From Bartonella krasnovii (GTDB taxonomy: Bacteria; Pseudomonadota; Alphaproteobacteria; Rhizobiales; Rhizobiaceae), in assembly GCF_003606345.3 (NCBI RefSeq), contig NZ_CP031844.2, positions 1,967,001-2,031,000 of the forward strand: a stretch of DNA of 64,000 bases, in the 5' to 3' direction. The position numbers and the translations under genes are program-made. Each line of letters opens with the position of its first letter. The stretch's first letter is position 1. Positions 1 through 7,778 of this stretch are shown piece by piece. The notes under the pieces are model-generated. The model was not told the DNA's origin. It worked only from the letters and a program-made list of their open reading frames with translations, and made no database searches.

Positions 1-421
1 CAGCTTTACGATATCCTTCTGGACGTGCAGAACCAAAATTATAGCGCAAACGTGTTTGCGTATCGTGACCTTTCTCTTGACCAATGTAAGCTACTGCTTC
101 CCCCTTAAAGCGCGCGAACCCAGCTTGAACAGCCTCATCTTCAGCAAACTTTCGATCGCCTGCCAAAGGTGTAACATCACTCAATAGGCGTTTAGAATAG
201 TCCATAAAATGCGGACGGTCAGGATGACGAGCAACTTGTGTTTTTTGCCACGGAGATAATTTTTTATAGAGATCGCGCAATGCCGTTTTGGAACGTGTTT
301 CAAGACGTGCAATCTCGTCACTCATATCAAGACTGTCTTTTTCCTGAGAAATTTTTTTTAATTCAAGAATTTTTCCATCAAGATCAGCAACTGGTTTTTC
401 AAAATCAAGATAATTATGCAT
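1..421 (-). CDS. accA: Acetyl-CoA carboxylase carboxyltransferase alpha subunit, N-terminal part
   Basis: The reverse strand translates without a stop from the ATG at 421 to the window edge. The product opens MHNYLDFEKPVADLDGKI, the usual AccA N-terminus, followed by a charged helical segment and then by SPWQKTQVARHPDRPHFMDY, typical of alpha carboxyltransferase subunits. AccA pairs with AccD in the cytoplasm to move the carboxyl group from biotin to acetyl-CoA, making malonyl-CoA for fatty acid synthesis. About 140 of the expected 315-320 residues are visible; the catalytic part lies outside the window. An in-frame ATG five codons upstream exists, but the family normally starts at this Met. 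It follows xerD on the same strand, a common rhizobial arrangement. Confidence 0.93.
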   Translation of the reverse strand, partial: MHNYLDFEKPVADLDGKILELKKISQEKDSLDMSDEIARLETRSKTALRDLYKKLSPWQKTQVARHPDRPHFMDYSKRLLSDVTPLAGDRKFAEDEAVQAGFARFKGEAVAYIGQEKGHDTQTRLRYNFGSARPEGYRKA

Positions 422-499
422 TCTGTACCAACTCATTCAGTGTCACTTATACACTTATAATTTTCTTTATAAAGTCTTTTCTAAAACATCACCTTTTCT

Positions 500-1438
500 T
501 TAGCGAGCCTTTTGCTCATCGGCAAGTGGATGATGCTCATTAACGAGACGATAAAGTCCTTCTTCCAACACATGGGTATAAATCTGAGTGGTAGAAATAT
601 CAGAATGGCCTAACAAATGTTGAACGGCACGCAAATCAGCACCATTTTGCAAAAGATGGCTAGCAAAAGCATGACGCAATACATGGGGAGAAAAGCTTTC
701 ACTTTTTATTCCAGCCCTTTTAGCAAGATTTTTTAATTCCCGCGCAACAACTTGACGTGCAATATAGCCTGTTTCTGAATGGGCCGGAAAAAGATAAAGG
801 CTTTTCGCATCTTCTCCCTGATCACGTAAATCCAACCACTGCAAAAGAACTTGATAGGCTTTTTTTGATAACAGCACCATTCGTTCTTTTTTTCCCTTAC
901 CGCGAACCAAAATACTGTATGCTTTCCCTCGAACAGCCTGCACAGGCAGACTCACCAACTCACTAATGCGTAATCCTGTTGCATAAAGCATTTCGCTCAA
1001 CAGCTGAAGACGCAATGCGCGCAGATAATCCTTAGATCCATAATCTGCTTGATTAACCTCCACCTGCGCCAAATCAAGAAATTTTATCACCGCATCTTCA
1101 CTGATAATTTTGGGCAAAGGACGCCCTTGGCGAGGGGCATCAATATCATTGGAAGGATCATCTACTCTTAATCCCTCTGCATAAAGAAACTGATAAAATT
1201 GACGCAATGTTGATAAACGGCGCGCTTGTGACGTTGCTGCAAAACCAAATGTATGCATGAGCGACAAAAGACCAATGAGGTCCCCTTTTTGTGCTGAAAG
1301 GAGCGAAACCGAATGCGAAGACAATTCCTCTTGCGCCCACTGTAAATCATGCTGATAAGCCGCAAGTGTATGAGCAGAAGCGCCTCGCTCAGCACTCATC
1401 ATTTCAAGAAAACGCTCTATCACAATATTACTTTTCAT
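500..1438 (-). CDS. xerD: Site-specific tyrosine recombinase XerD
   Basis: This 312-residue protein has the size and layout of XerC/XerD: an N-terminal SAM-like core-binding domain (about 1-100) and a C-terminal catalytic domain. The expected active-site residues are visible: Arg157 in YATGLRISEL, His252 and Arg255 in HVLRHAFASH, His278 in LLGHSD and the nucleophile Tyr287 in TTQIYTHV. With its partner XerC it resolves chromosome dimers at dif during division. XerD rather than XerC is inferred from position next to accA and from overall similarity. The ATG overlaps the stop of a small upstream membrane-protein gene, so the two are probably co-transcribed. Confidence 0.93.
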   Translation of the reverse strand: MKSNIVIERFLEMMSAERGASAHTLAAYQHDLQWAQEELSSHSVSLLSAQKGDLIGLLSLMHTFGFAATSQARRLSTLRQFYQFLYAEGLRVDDPSNDIDAPRQGRPLPKIISEDAVIKFLDLAQVEVNQADYGSKDYLRALRLQLLSEMLYATGLRISELVSLPVQAVRGKAYSILVRGKGKKERMVLLSKKAYQVLLQWLDLRDQGEDAKSLYLFPAHSETGYIARQVVARELKNLAKRAGIKSESFSPHVLRHAFASHLLQNGADLRAVQHLLGHSDISTTQIYTHVLEEGLYRLVNEHHPLADEQKAR

Positions 1439-1596
1439 TGATTCATTCTCAAAGAAAGAGCCTGCGAATCTAAAGGGACATCAACAGACATATCCACAGT
1501 TACAGGTTCAACAAAAACGACAAGAATGATCATTATACTAAAAAGAATAGCAAACAAAATGAAAAGAATCATCAAAAGTCTGGTTAATGTTGGCAT
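1435..1596 (-). CDS. Small single-pass membrane protein upstream of xerD
   Basis: A 53-residue reading frame starts at the ATG at 1596 and ends with a TGA that overlaps the xerD start (ATGA). Residues 7-30 form one strongly hydrophobic segment, followed by a short acidic tail (EPVTVDMSVDVPLDSQAL), so an inner-membrane anchor with a periplasmic tail is likely. A purine-rich GGGGAAG lies about 11 nt before the ATG and could be the ribosome binding site. The coupled stop-start with xerD is the best sign that it is real. I do not recognise a family, and no function is proposed. Confidence 0.6.
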   Translation of the reverse strand: MPTLTRLLMILFILFAILFSIMIILVVFVEPVTVDMSVDVPLDSQALSLRMNQ

Positions 1597-1691
1597 AAAA
1601 TAATAAACTTCCCCAAATACTCTATCTCTTATTTTATCTTATAAAGATTAACAGGAATTGACTTTAAAACAGATAAATGCCGAAATAAGCT

Positions 1692-2282
1692 ATGAAAAGT
1701 AACCGACCCCAACATCCGTCTCTCTTACAAATAAAAAGACAAATCTTATCATCTCTTGATAAACGCGCTCTTGTGTTTGTTGGTCTTATGGGAGCAGGAA
1801 AATCAGTCATCGGAAAACGCGTTGCCACCATGCTTGATTTACCCTTTTATGATTCTGATCAAGAAATTGAAAAAGCTTCAAAAATGACCATCACCGAACT
1901 CTTTAAAATTTATGGTGAATCAGAATTCCGCGCTCTTGAACAGCGTGTTATTCTCAATCTTATAAAAAAAAGTCCTCTCATTTTAGCAACGGGTGGCGGT
2001 GCTTACATAAATCAATATACACGAAAAGCCATTCATCAAAATGCTATATCGATCTGGCTCAAAGCCGACCTTGATATCCTCATGCAACGTGTCTCAAAGC
2101 GCAAAACGCGCCCCCTTCTCCAAACAGAAAACCCTAAAGAAACCATGCAAAAGCTCATGGACCAGCGTTATCCTATTTATGCAAAGGCAAACTTAACAAT
2201 TCACACGCATAAAGAAAGCTGTCTTACCGTGGCAAAAAATGTCATACGGTCTATACATCACTACCTCGATACAGAAAAATAA
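1692..2282 (+). CDS. aroK: Shikimate kinase
   Basis: The 196-residue protein phosphorylates shikimate at the 3-hydroxyl with ATP, the fifth step of chorismate synthesis. A P-loop is clear at residues 31-38 (GLMGAGKS). The shikimate-binding DSD at 54-56 and the GGG of the substrate loop at 101-103 are both present. The N-terminus is about 20 residues longer than the E. coli enzyme, which is common in rhizobia, and the C-terminal R-x-P-L-L lid motif is present (TRPLLQ). It lies 17 nt before aroB, a conserved pair, and is divergent from the xerD unit; the shared 1597-1691 spacer should hold both promoters. Confidence 0.95.
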   Translation: MKSNRPQHPSLLQIKRQILSSLDKRALVFVGLMGAGKSVIGKRVATMLDLPFYDSDQEIEKASKMTITELFKIYGESEFRALEQRVILNLIKKSPLILATGGGAYINQYTRKAIHQNAISIWLKADLDILMQRVSKRKTRPLLQTENPKETMQKLMDQRYPIYAKANLTIHTHKESCLTVAKNVIRSIHHYLDTEK

Positions 2283-2299
2283 CCACAGGAACAACAAGC

Positions 2300-3433
2300 A
2301 TGCAAACCAAAACCGTTACTGTTAAACTGGACAAGCGCTGTTACGATATCATCATTGGACCCAATCTCATTGAGCAAGCAGCTTTACAAATTAAGCATTC
2401 TCTTCAGAAAACGGATTTTCATCAAACACGTTTGGCAATTGTTACAGATAGCAATGTTGCACCTCTCCATTTGGATCCATTACAAGCAGAATTAACCAAA
2501 AATAAAATCCATACTGTCCCTATTATTGTAGAAGCAGGGGAACAATCAAAGTCATTTTCAACCTTGCAAACTGTCATCGATCAAATTCTTGCCGCACGCT
2601 TAGAAAGAGGTGACTGTGTGATTGCTTTTGGTGGCGGTGTCATTGGAGATCTAGCAGGATTTGCCGCAAGTATGATACGCCGCGGCATGAATTTCATTCA
2701 GATGCCCACAACGCTTCTTGCACAAATTGATTCTTCTGTTGGTGGCAAAACAGGCATCAACAGCCGATATGGTAAAAATCTTATTGGTGCTTTTTATCAA
2801 CCGCAATGCGTTATTGCTGACACATCTGTTCTTGATACACTCCCACCACGCCAATTTCGCGCAGGTTATGCAGAAATGGTCAAATATGGTCTTATTAACC
2901 AACCTGAATTCTTTGCATGGCTTGAAAAAAACGGACAAAAAATTTTCTCCAATGGCCCCATGCGAACAGAAGCCATTGTTCGCTCATGCCAATTTAAAGC
3001 AGCCATAGTCGCCCGCGATGAATACGAAACAGGAGAGCGCGCACTCTTAAATCTCGGTCATACCTTTGGACATATGCTTGAAACAGCAACCTCTTATGAT
3101 TCTAAGCGTTTAATTCACGGTGAAGCTGTAGCAATTGGAATGATTCTGGCACATCAATTCTCTTCACAACTGAATCTATGTGACCCCACACTCATAGATC
3201 GTATCGAAACACACCTTAAAGCTGTAGGTTTACCTACACGGTTAAAGGATATCCCAGGAGATCTACCAAATGTTGAAACATTGATGACTCTCATTGCTCA
3301 AGATAAAAAAGTTTCACAAAACAATTTGACCTTTATTTTAACACGAGGACTTGGCCAATCATTTATTGCAAAAAATATTCCATCAGATGCAGTTTTATCC
3401 TTTTTGGAACAAAAATTAACAGAAATTCGTTAA
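2300..3433 (+). CDS. aroB: 3-Dehydroquinate synthase
   Basis: This 377-residue cytoplasmic enzyme converts DAHP to 3-dehydroquinate, the second shikimate-pathway step, using NAD and a divalent metal. The NAD-binding glycine stretch [14 protein letters not shown] and the following [18 protein letters not shown] are diagnostic. The metal-binding histidines are in [11 protein letters not shown] and [12 protein letters not shown]. Length is normal for the family. It follows aroK with 17 nt between them, so the two are likely one transcript. In many rhizobia a CBS-domain or HlyC-type gene follows; here aroB is followed at once by an intron-containing tRNA gene. Confidence 0.96.
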   Translation: MQTKTVTVKLDKRCYDIIIGPNLIEQAALQIKHSLQKTDFHQTRLAIVTDSNVAPLHLDPLQAELTKNKIHTVPIIVEAGEQSKSFSTLQTVIDQILAARLERGDCVIAFGGGVIGDLAGFAASMIRRGMNFIQMPTTLLAQIDSSVGGKTGINSRYGKNLIGAFYQPQCVIADTSVLDTLPPRQFRAGYAEMVKYGLINQPEFFAWLEKNGQKIFSNGPMRTEAIVRSCQFKAAIVARDEYETGERALLNLGHTFGHMLETATSYDSKRLIHGEAVAIGMILAHQFSSQLNLCDPTLIDRIETHLKAVGLPTRLKDIPGDLPNVETLMTLIAQDKKVSQNNLTFILTRGLGQSFIAKNIPSDAVLSFLEQKLTEIR

Positions 3434-3493
3434 TTCATATTGAATATAATTGATTCGTTTTTATACTTCTATTAAAGGAATAGTTATGATGAT

Positions 3494-3798
3494 GTCTGCG
3501 TAGCTCAGTAGGATAGAGCACAGGATTCCTAAAGTAATTGGGCGCCTTGAGGAGAAATCCTCAAAGCGGATCTGCTCAAATTCGGGGAAAGCTTCATGGG
3601 CAAAGCTATATGCCAATCCCGAGCCAAGCCTCTCCTCACATGAGAGGAAGGTGTAGAGACTGAACGGGCAGCACCTAAAAGGCGCAAGCTTTATGGTGAA
3701 GAGACAGTCCAGACCACAAACAGCTTTTAACGCTGGCGGTGAAAACCGAAGTGGTATGAATCCTGGGGTCGCAGGTTCGAATCCTGCCGTAGACACCA
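3494..3798 (+). tRNA. tRNA-Arg(CCU), interrupted by a group I intron
   Basis: The two exons (3494-3530 and 3759-3798) join into a complete cloverleaf. The acceptor strands GTCTGCG and CGTAGAC pair through all seven positions with one G-U. The D stem is GCTC/GAGC. The anticodon stem is CAGGA/TCCTG around the loop TTCCTAA, which gives anticodon CCU. The T arm is GCAGG-TTCGAAT-CCTGC, and CCA is encoded at 3796-3798. The intervening 228 nt enter directly after the anticodon's third base. Standard tRNA searches may miss it or report a fragment. It would decode AGG. Confidence 0.93.
3531..3758 (+). ncRNA. Group I self-splicing intron in the tRNA-Arg(CCU) anticodon loop
   Basis: The 5' exon ends in U and the intron ends in G, as group I splicing requires. 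A P1 helix can form between CCU|AA (3528-3532) and UUGGG (3538-3542), placing a U-G wobble at the 5' splice site. Next comes a perfect 7-bp hairpin capped by a GAAA tetraloop (3547-3564). A further hairpin, CCTCTC/GAGAGG, lies at 3629-3647. The segment around 3700-3720 (AGACAGTCCAGACCACAA) resembles the conserved P7 core, and CAGC/GCTG at 3721-3735 could be P9. No homing endonuclease is encoded. A group I intron at this tRNA-Arg(CCU) site is known in Agrobacterium, so this is probably the orthologous small IC3-type intron. The subgroup is an inference. Confidence 0.88.
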
Positions 3799-3837
3799 TC
3801 TTATTAAGACAAATCACTTTTCATATAGGGAAGCGTT

Positions 3838-4221
3838 ATGAAAAAAACTCTACAAATTTTAGGATTTTTTTCCTCTTTATTATTTTTCAATGTTAGCAGC
3901 ACCTTCGCTGCTGCTTTAGTCATTGAAGTGTCAGGTAATCCAGAAAAACAAACCATAACCTATCAATGTGAGATGGGTACAAATAAAGAACGCGTTGAAG
4001 CAACCTATTACAACGCTGACGATATTTCATTGGTTGATTTTAAATGGCAAGGCGATCGTATTATCGCTGCGAATGTTATTGCTGCTTCTGGGGCAAAATA
4101 TGTAGGGGAGCAGTATATCTGGTGGGAGAAAAATAAAGAAGTAACACTTTATGATCTTACCCAAGATCCAGAAGAAAAAAAGCCCATCCTCTGTAAGGAT
4201 GAATCACTGTTGTTATTTTAA
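3838..4221 (+). CDS. MliC/PliC-type C-type lysozyme inhibitor, copy 1
   Basis: This 127-residue protein carries a Sec signal peptide (hydrophobic residues 7-24, probable cleavage after Ala25 or Ala26) and should reach the periplasm. The mature part fits the MliC domain: YQC at 42-44, alternating strands, then AASGAKYVG (82-90) and WWEKNKEVTL (95-104). A second Cys at 119 probably pairs with Cys44. The family binds the active site of C-type lysozyme and protects peptidoglycan from host lysozyme. The usual WWTKG is changed to WWEKN here, so activity is less certain than for copy 2. No lipobox is present, so it is soluble (PliC-like). The next gene is a close paralogue. Confidence 0.78.
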   Translation: MKKTLQILGFFSSLLFFNVSSTFAAALVIEVSGNPEKQTITYQCEMGTNKERVEATYYNADDISLVDFKWQGDRIIAANVIAASGAKYVGEQYIWWEKNKEVTLYDLTQDPEEKKPILCKDESLLLF

Positions 4222-4238
4222 ATAACTGAGGAAATATC

Positions 4239-4631
4239 ATGAAAAAAATTGCTTTTATTGTAGGATTTTTTATTTCTTTCAGCCTACCGCTATTCAATTC
4301 ACTTAATGCTTTTGCTGGCTCTTTAGTTATTGAGGTGCCAGATGATCCAGAGCCAACAACAGAAGTTACGACCTATCAATGCGGAACAGGTACAAGTAAA
4401 GAGCATGTTGAAGTAACCTATCTCAATGCGGGTAGTATTTCACTTGTTGATTTCAAATGGCAAGAAAAGCGCATCATCGCTTCCCGCAGCATAAGTGCTT
4501 CTGGAGCAAAATATATGGGAGGACCCTATATATGGTGGACAAAAGGAAACGAAGCTACGCTTTCTGATCTCATTAATGATCCAGAAGAAAAAAATCTTAT
4601 TCAATGTGTAGAAGAACAAAAAACAGAATAA
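4239..4631 (+). CDS. MliC/PliC-type C-type lysozyme inhibitor, copy 2
   Basis: A 130-residue paralogue of the preceding gene, starting 17 nt after it with GAGGAAAT as a ribosome binding site. It has a signal peptide (residues 1-27, cleavage probably after Ala27), YQC at 46-48, SASGAKYMG (86-94) and the intact WWTKGNEATL (99-108) typical of MliC. Cys48 and Cys123 are the likely disulfide. The inferred role is periplasmic inhibition of host C-type lysozyme, useful for a blood- and cell-invading bacterium. Copies 1 and 2 share long blocks (SLVDFKW, ASGAKY, DPEEK) and clearly arose by tandem duplication. The gene converges on phaG with only 16 nt between the stops. Confidence 0.82.
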   Translation: MKKIAFIVGFFISFSLPLFNSLNAFAGSLVIEVPDDPEPTTEVTTYQCGTGTSKEHVEVTYLNAGSISLVDFKWQEKRIIASRSISASGAKYMGGPYIWWTKGNEATLSDLINDPEEKNLIQCVEEQKTE

Positions 4632-4647
4632 AAAAAGCTTATGGGTT

Positions 4648-5058
4648 TTAAGAATCGCTCTGGCTCGTGTCACATGACGTTTCGTCGGAAGCGGAGGTTT
4701 GTTTTTCCATCTGACGTGATAAAAGGGCCAGCGGTTTTTCTAATTTATTTTCTGAATAGTGTCGATAAGCCGCTGCTTGTGATACCAACATAGAAGCGGC
4801 CGGTATTGTTACAAGTAAAAAAATCATCAACAAAAATTCGTGAAAAACAAAATGATGATCTACAAAAGTTGAATAAAGAAACGACGCAACAAGAATACTA
4901 CCAGCGCCCCAACTTGTACTGAGTGAAAGCATATGTAAACGCTTATAAAATGTGGGAAGGCGCACCAATCCTATCGTTCCAATCAACGTGAGTCCCGATC
5001 CTAAGATCAAAAAAACCGTAACGGCAATAGCAACAATAAGCGATACATCATCCTTCAT
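4648..5058 (-). CDS. phaG: Pha/Mrp cation:proton antiporter subunit G
   Basis: This 136-residue membrane protein is the last gene of the pha operon. It shows three hydrophobic helices and the MnhG/PhaG signature: a GSGLTLIGTIGLVRLPTFYKRLH segment near residues 20-42, followed by a short C-terminal hydrophilic tail. PhaG is a small accessory subunit of the multi-subunit Mrp-type monovalent cation/proton antiporter in the inner membrane. Its ATG overlaps the phaF stop by 4 nt, which suggests translational coupling. In Sinorhizobium the Pha system exports K+ and supports growth at raised pH and during infection; which ion is moved here cannot be read from the sequence. Confidence 0.9.
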   Translation of the reverse strand: MKDDVSLIVAIAVTVFLILGSGLTLIGTIGLVRLPTFYKRLHMLSLSTSWGAGSILVASFLYSTFVDHHFVFHEFLLMIFLLVTIPAASMLVSQAAAYRHYSENKLEKPLALLSRQMEKQTSASDETSCDTSQSDS

Positions 5059-5336
5059 TCAATAATCTCCCCTCGCATGAGGAATTTTGCCAACGCAATA
5101 CTTGATACAGGACCTAATAAGCCGACAATAAGAGCTGCCACAAAATAAATGGTTGTCCCTGACCGGATATCGAATGTCAGAAATAAAAGAATAGTGATTA
5201 TATAAAGGGCATCCAACCCCACAATCCGATCTTGCGCTCGTGGACCACGAATCAACCGAAACAGTGCGAGAATCATTGCCAAACTTAAAAAAAATTGTGA
5301 AAGATAAAGCCCCCAATAAAGGATCACCATACTCAT
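5055..5336 (-). CDS. phaF: Pha/Mrp cation:proton antiporter subunit F
   Basis: A 93-residue protein with three predicted transmembrane helices, the normal form of MrpF/PhaF. The family-typical stretch FRLIRGPRAQDRIVGLDALY (about residues 26-45) is present, including the conserved Arg-Gly-Pro and Asp-Arg. It is a structural subunit of the inner-membrane antiporter complex. The gene abuts phaE (the stop and start share a base) and overlaps phaG by 4 nt, so it is translated within the operon. Another frame over the same bases is open but has no family signature and is not counted. Confidence 0.9.
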   Translation of the reverse strand: MSMVILYWGLYLSQFFLSLAMILALFRLIRGPRAQDRIVGLDALYIITILLFLTFDIRSGTTIYFVAALIVGLLGPVSSIALAKFLMRGEIIE

Positions 5337-5818
5337 TAAAAAATCTCCAAAAGTAATTGCTCATAGCGTTTTTTGATCAATTTTTGGTAATTATATCCAT
5401 TTTCAAAATTTAAGACATGAAGCAAAAGTTCACTATTCTTTCTATTATAGGCAATCCAAATAGTCCCTGGAGTTGCTGAAAGAATACATGCCAAAACAGC
5501 TAAAGCTGTGCGACTTTCAAGCGAAATGGGCACCACAATAAAACCAGACTGCTGTGTTCGAGATCTTTTGGTTAAAACGAAGTAAGCCACAGCAATATTT
5601 GAAATAATAGAATCAATAAATACACGAAAAAACAGTTTAAAAACGGCACGCCAACTTTTAATCGTTATTTTTTCCGGCTCAAGAAGCCGCATCATCCAGC
5701 CCCCAAATAAAGCAATGATAATGCCTAAAAGCAGTTGACCAAAACTAAAACCATTTAAGATCAGCCACATAAAAATAATTGCCAAGCTAGAAAAAGAGAA
5801 AAAATAACGGTATTTCAC
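5336..5818 (-). CDS. phaE: Pha/Mrp cation:proton antiporter subunit E
   Basis: This 160-residue protein matches MrpE/PhaE: two N-terminal hydrophobic helices, a short basic loop, and the C-terminal domain with VPISLESRTALAVLACILS followed by TPGTIWI, which is the conserved MrpE core. MrpE supports assembly of the antiporter complex rather than carrying ions. Both ends touch its neighbours: a 4-nt overlap with phaD and a one-base junction with phaF. Length is normal for the family. Confidence 0.9.
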   Translation of the reverse strand: MKYRYFFSFSSLAIIFMWLILNGFSFGQLLLGIIIALFGGWMMRLLEPEKITIKSWRAVFKLFFRVFIDSIISNIAVAYFVLTKRSRTQQSGFIVVPISLESRTALAVLACILSATPGTIWIAYNRKNSELLLHVLNFENGYNYQKLIKKRYEQLLLEIF

Positions 5819-7440
5819 TGATAAATCCCTCTATTTTCAAGAGAAAAATCATCTAAAACGCTGCCAATATAATTTTGAGGCTCATGCAAAGTTTTAGCTG
5901 TTTCAAACATATAACGACTAACAGGACCAGCAACAATTGTAATAAGAAAACACAAAGCAAGCAGAACGGCAATAGGGGCAAATTCAATCACTTGCACCCG
6001 TGGAATCCTCCCTTCAAGAGAGATCCAGAAAGTTCGAATGCCCGTTCGTGTCATCGCAATAAACGCCGCAAAACCAGAGAGAGTGACAAAAATCATAAAA
6101 AGCCAATCATAATAAGCGGGTAGAGAGGGAGAAATATTTTCTTTACTATGGTTTAAGAGTGCCACAAACATCATAAATTTAGAAACAAAACCAGAAAAAG
6201 GAGGCAGACCAATAATCAAAAGTGCACAAAAGCCAAAACAAGCTCCAAGAATTGCCAAAGTTACGGGTAAATAAGTTCCTACTTCATCTTCTTCCTCTTC
6301 TTCATCGTCCCCATAAACTTCCATTGTCACCGTCAAAACATTAGCTGCAACATCTTGACAGCGTTCAACCAACTCCACCAAAAGAAAAAAAGCACCCAGT
6401 GCCAAAGTTGAGGAAACAATATAAAAGAGTGCTCCTGCGATCAGCGCTGTATTACCGATCCCAATTGCGCTCAACAATGTCCCAGAAGAGACCAAAACAC
6501 TATAAGCTACCAAACGTACCAAGATTTGGCTTGCCAACACCCCAATAAAACCAAAAGCCATAGTGGCAAGCCCACCGTAAAACAAAACCGTTTGACCAAA
6601 ATGGTTAAAATGTCCACTTTCTGGTCCAAACCATAACAATGTTAAGCGTAAAATAATATAAATACCGACTTTGCTTAAAAGTGCAAAAGAAGCCCCAACA
6701 GGTGCTACCGCTGCACTATAAGTTGGCATCAACCAAAAATTCAATGGCCACACCCCTGCTTTAATTAAGAAAGCAATTCCCAAAAAGGCCGCCCCTATTT
6801 CAAATAAAGTCATATCGCTAGAAGCTATATATTGCATTTTTACAGCCAAATCAGCCATATTGAGGGTACCTACAATTCCATAAATAAGTGCCGTACCAAC
6901 GAGAAAAAACAACGAAGCAACCAGATTAATCACGATATAATGCAACCCAGCACGCACACGTAACGGGCCAGAACCATGCAACGCAAGCCCATAAGAGGCT
7001 GTTAACATCACTTCAAAAAATACAAATAAATTAAATAAATCACCTGTTAAAAAAGCACCATTTATTCCAACCATGAAAAATTGCATCAATGACTGAAAAT
7101 GAGGACCCGCTTTATACCAATGAGCCCGCGCAAAAACCAACGAGGCGCTGATCAACAAGCTAGAAAGCAAAAGCATCATAGCACTTAAGCGATCAAGCAC
7201 CAAAACAATACCAAAAGGAGAAGGCCAATTACCAAGCCGATAAACATCCACAGCTGGCGCAACTTCAAGAGCACGCATCACCAATAAAACAGCAATAACA
7301 ACCAACAATACGGCAGAAAAAATACTTATGAGTGATTTCAGTTTTGAACGACGTTCATCATAGAAAAGAAGAAGGGCTCCAGTACTTAACGGCAAAAGAA
7401 TCGGCACGATAAGAAGGTGATGCACACAAGCTTCCATCAC
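5815..7440 (-). CDS. phaD: Pha/Mrp cation:proton antiporter subunit D
   Basis: A 541-residue polytopic protein of the NuoN/NuoM-like antiporter family with about 14 transmembrane helices. Conserved charged residues of the proton channel are visible: Glu143 in LFVFFEVML, Lys227 in AFLIKAGVWPLNFW, and Lys257 in ALLSKVGIY. PhaD and PhaA are thought to form the ion-translocating units. The loop at residues 378-386 carries a run of Asp and Glu (DDEEEEEDE) that I do not expect in the family. The gene sits between phaC and phaE with 4-nt overlaps on both sides. Confidence 0.94.
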   Translation of the reverse strand: MMEACVHHLLIVPILLPLSTGALLLFYDERRSKLKSLISIFSAVLLVVIAVLLVMRALEVAPAVDVYRLGNWPSPFGIVLVLDRLSAMMLLLSSLLISASLVFARAHWYKAGPHFQSLMQFFMVGINGAFLTGDLFNLFVFFEVMLTASYGLALHGSGPLRVRAGLHYIVINLVASLFFLVGTALIYGIVGTLNMADLAVKMQYIASSDMTLFEIGAAFLGIAFLIKAGVWPLNFWLMPTYSAAVAPVGASFALLSKVGIYIILRLTLLWFGPESGHFNHFGQTVLFYGGLATMAFGFIGVLASQILVRLVAYSVLVSSGTLLSAIGIGNTALIAGALFYIVSSTLALGAFFLLVELVERCQDVAANVLTVTMEVYGDDEEEEEDEVGTYLPVTLAILGACFGFCALLIIGLPPFSGFVSKFMMFVALLNHSKENISPSLPAYYDWLFMIFVTLSGFAAFIAMTRTGIRTFWISLEGRIPRVQVIEFAPIAVLLALCFLITIVAGPVSRYMFETAKTLHEPQNYIGSVLDDFSLENRGIYQ

Positions 7441-7778
7441 TGTACCTCACGTCCATCAACGTGATCTGAGCCTGTTAAACCGCGTGAAACCAACAAGATA
7501 ACCAAAAAGAGGGCTGTCGTTGCAAAACCGATCACAATTGAAGTTAAAACCAAAGCCTGAGGAAGAGGATCAACATAATTCGCCGGATTGATAGCCATCG
7601 TAGGATCAACAATTGGCGCTGCATTACTGCGTGGTCTACTCATTGCAAAGATGAAAAGATTAACACCATAGGATATCAAGGATAAACCAAGAATGACTTG
7701 AAAAGTTCGGGGGCGCAAAATGAGCCAAATTCCAGATCCGACAAGAACGCCAATGGCCAAAGAAAGAATAATTTCCAT
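7437..7778 (-). CDS. phaC: Pha/Mrp cation:proton antiporter subunit C
   Basis: This 113-residue protein is the NuoK-like subunit MrpC/PhaC, with three transmembrane helices. Typical features are GIWLILRPRTFQVILGLSLI near the N-terminus, the short loop DPLPQALVLTSIVIGFATTA, and a hydrophobic C-terminal helix. NuoK-type subunits contribute to the membrane ion path of the complex. It overlaps phaD by 4 nt and joins phaAB at a shared base. The symbol here means the K+/H+ antiporter gene, not polyhydroxyalkanoate synthase. Confidence 0.93.
   Translation of the reverse strand: MEIILSLAIGVLVGSGIWLILRPRTFQVILGLSLISYGVNLFIFAMSRPRSNAAPIVDPTMAINPANYVDPLPQALVLTSIVIGFATTALFLVILLVSRGLTGSDHVDGREVQ

Noticed and set aside
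238..543. 101-codon plus-strand frame across accA and the xerD end
   Set aside because: It lies antisense to the clear accA and xerD coding sequences.
3461..3817. 118-codon minus-strand frame over the split tRNA
   Set aside because: It is a shadow of the tRNA and intron; its AGFEPATPGF peptide is the usual artefact of reading a tRNA T arm in reverse.
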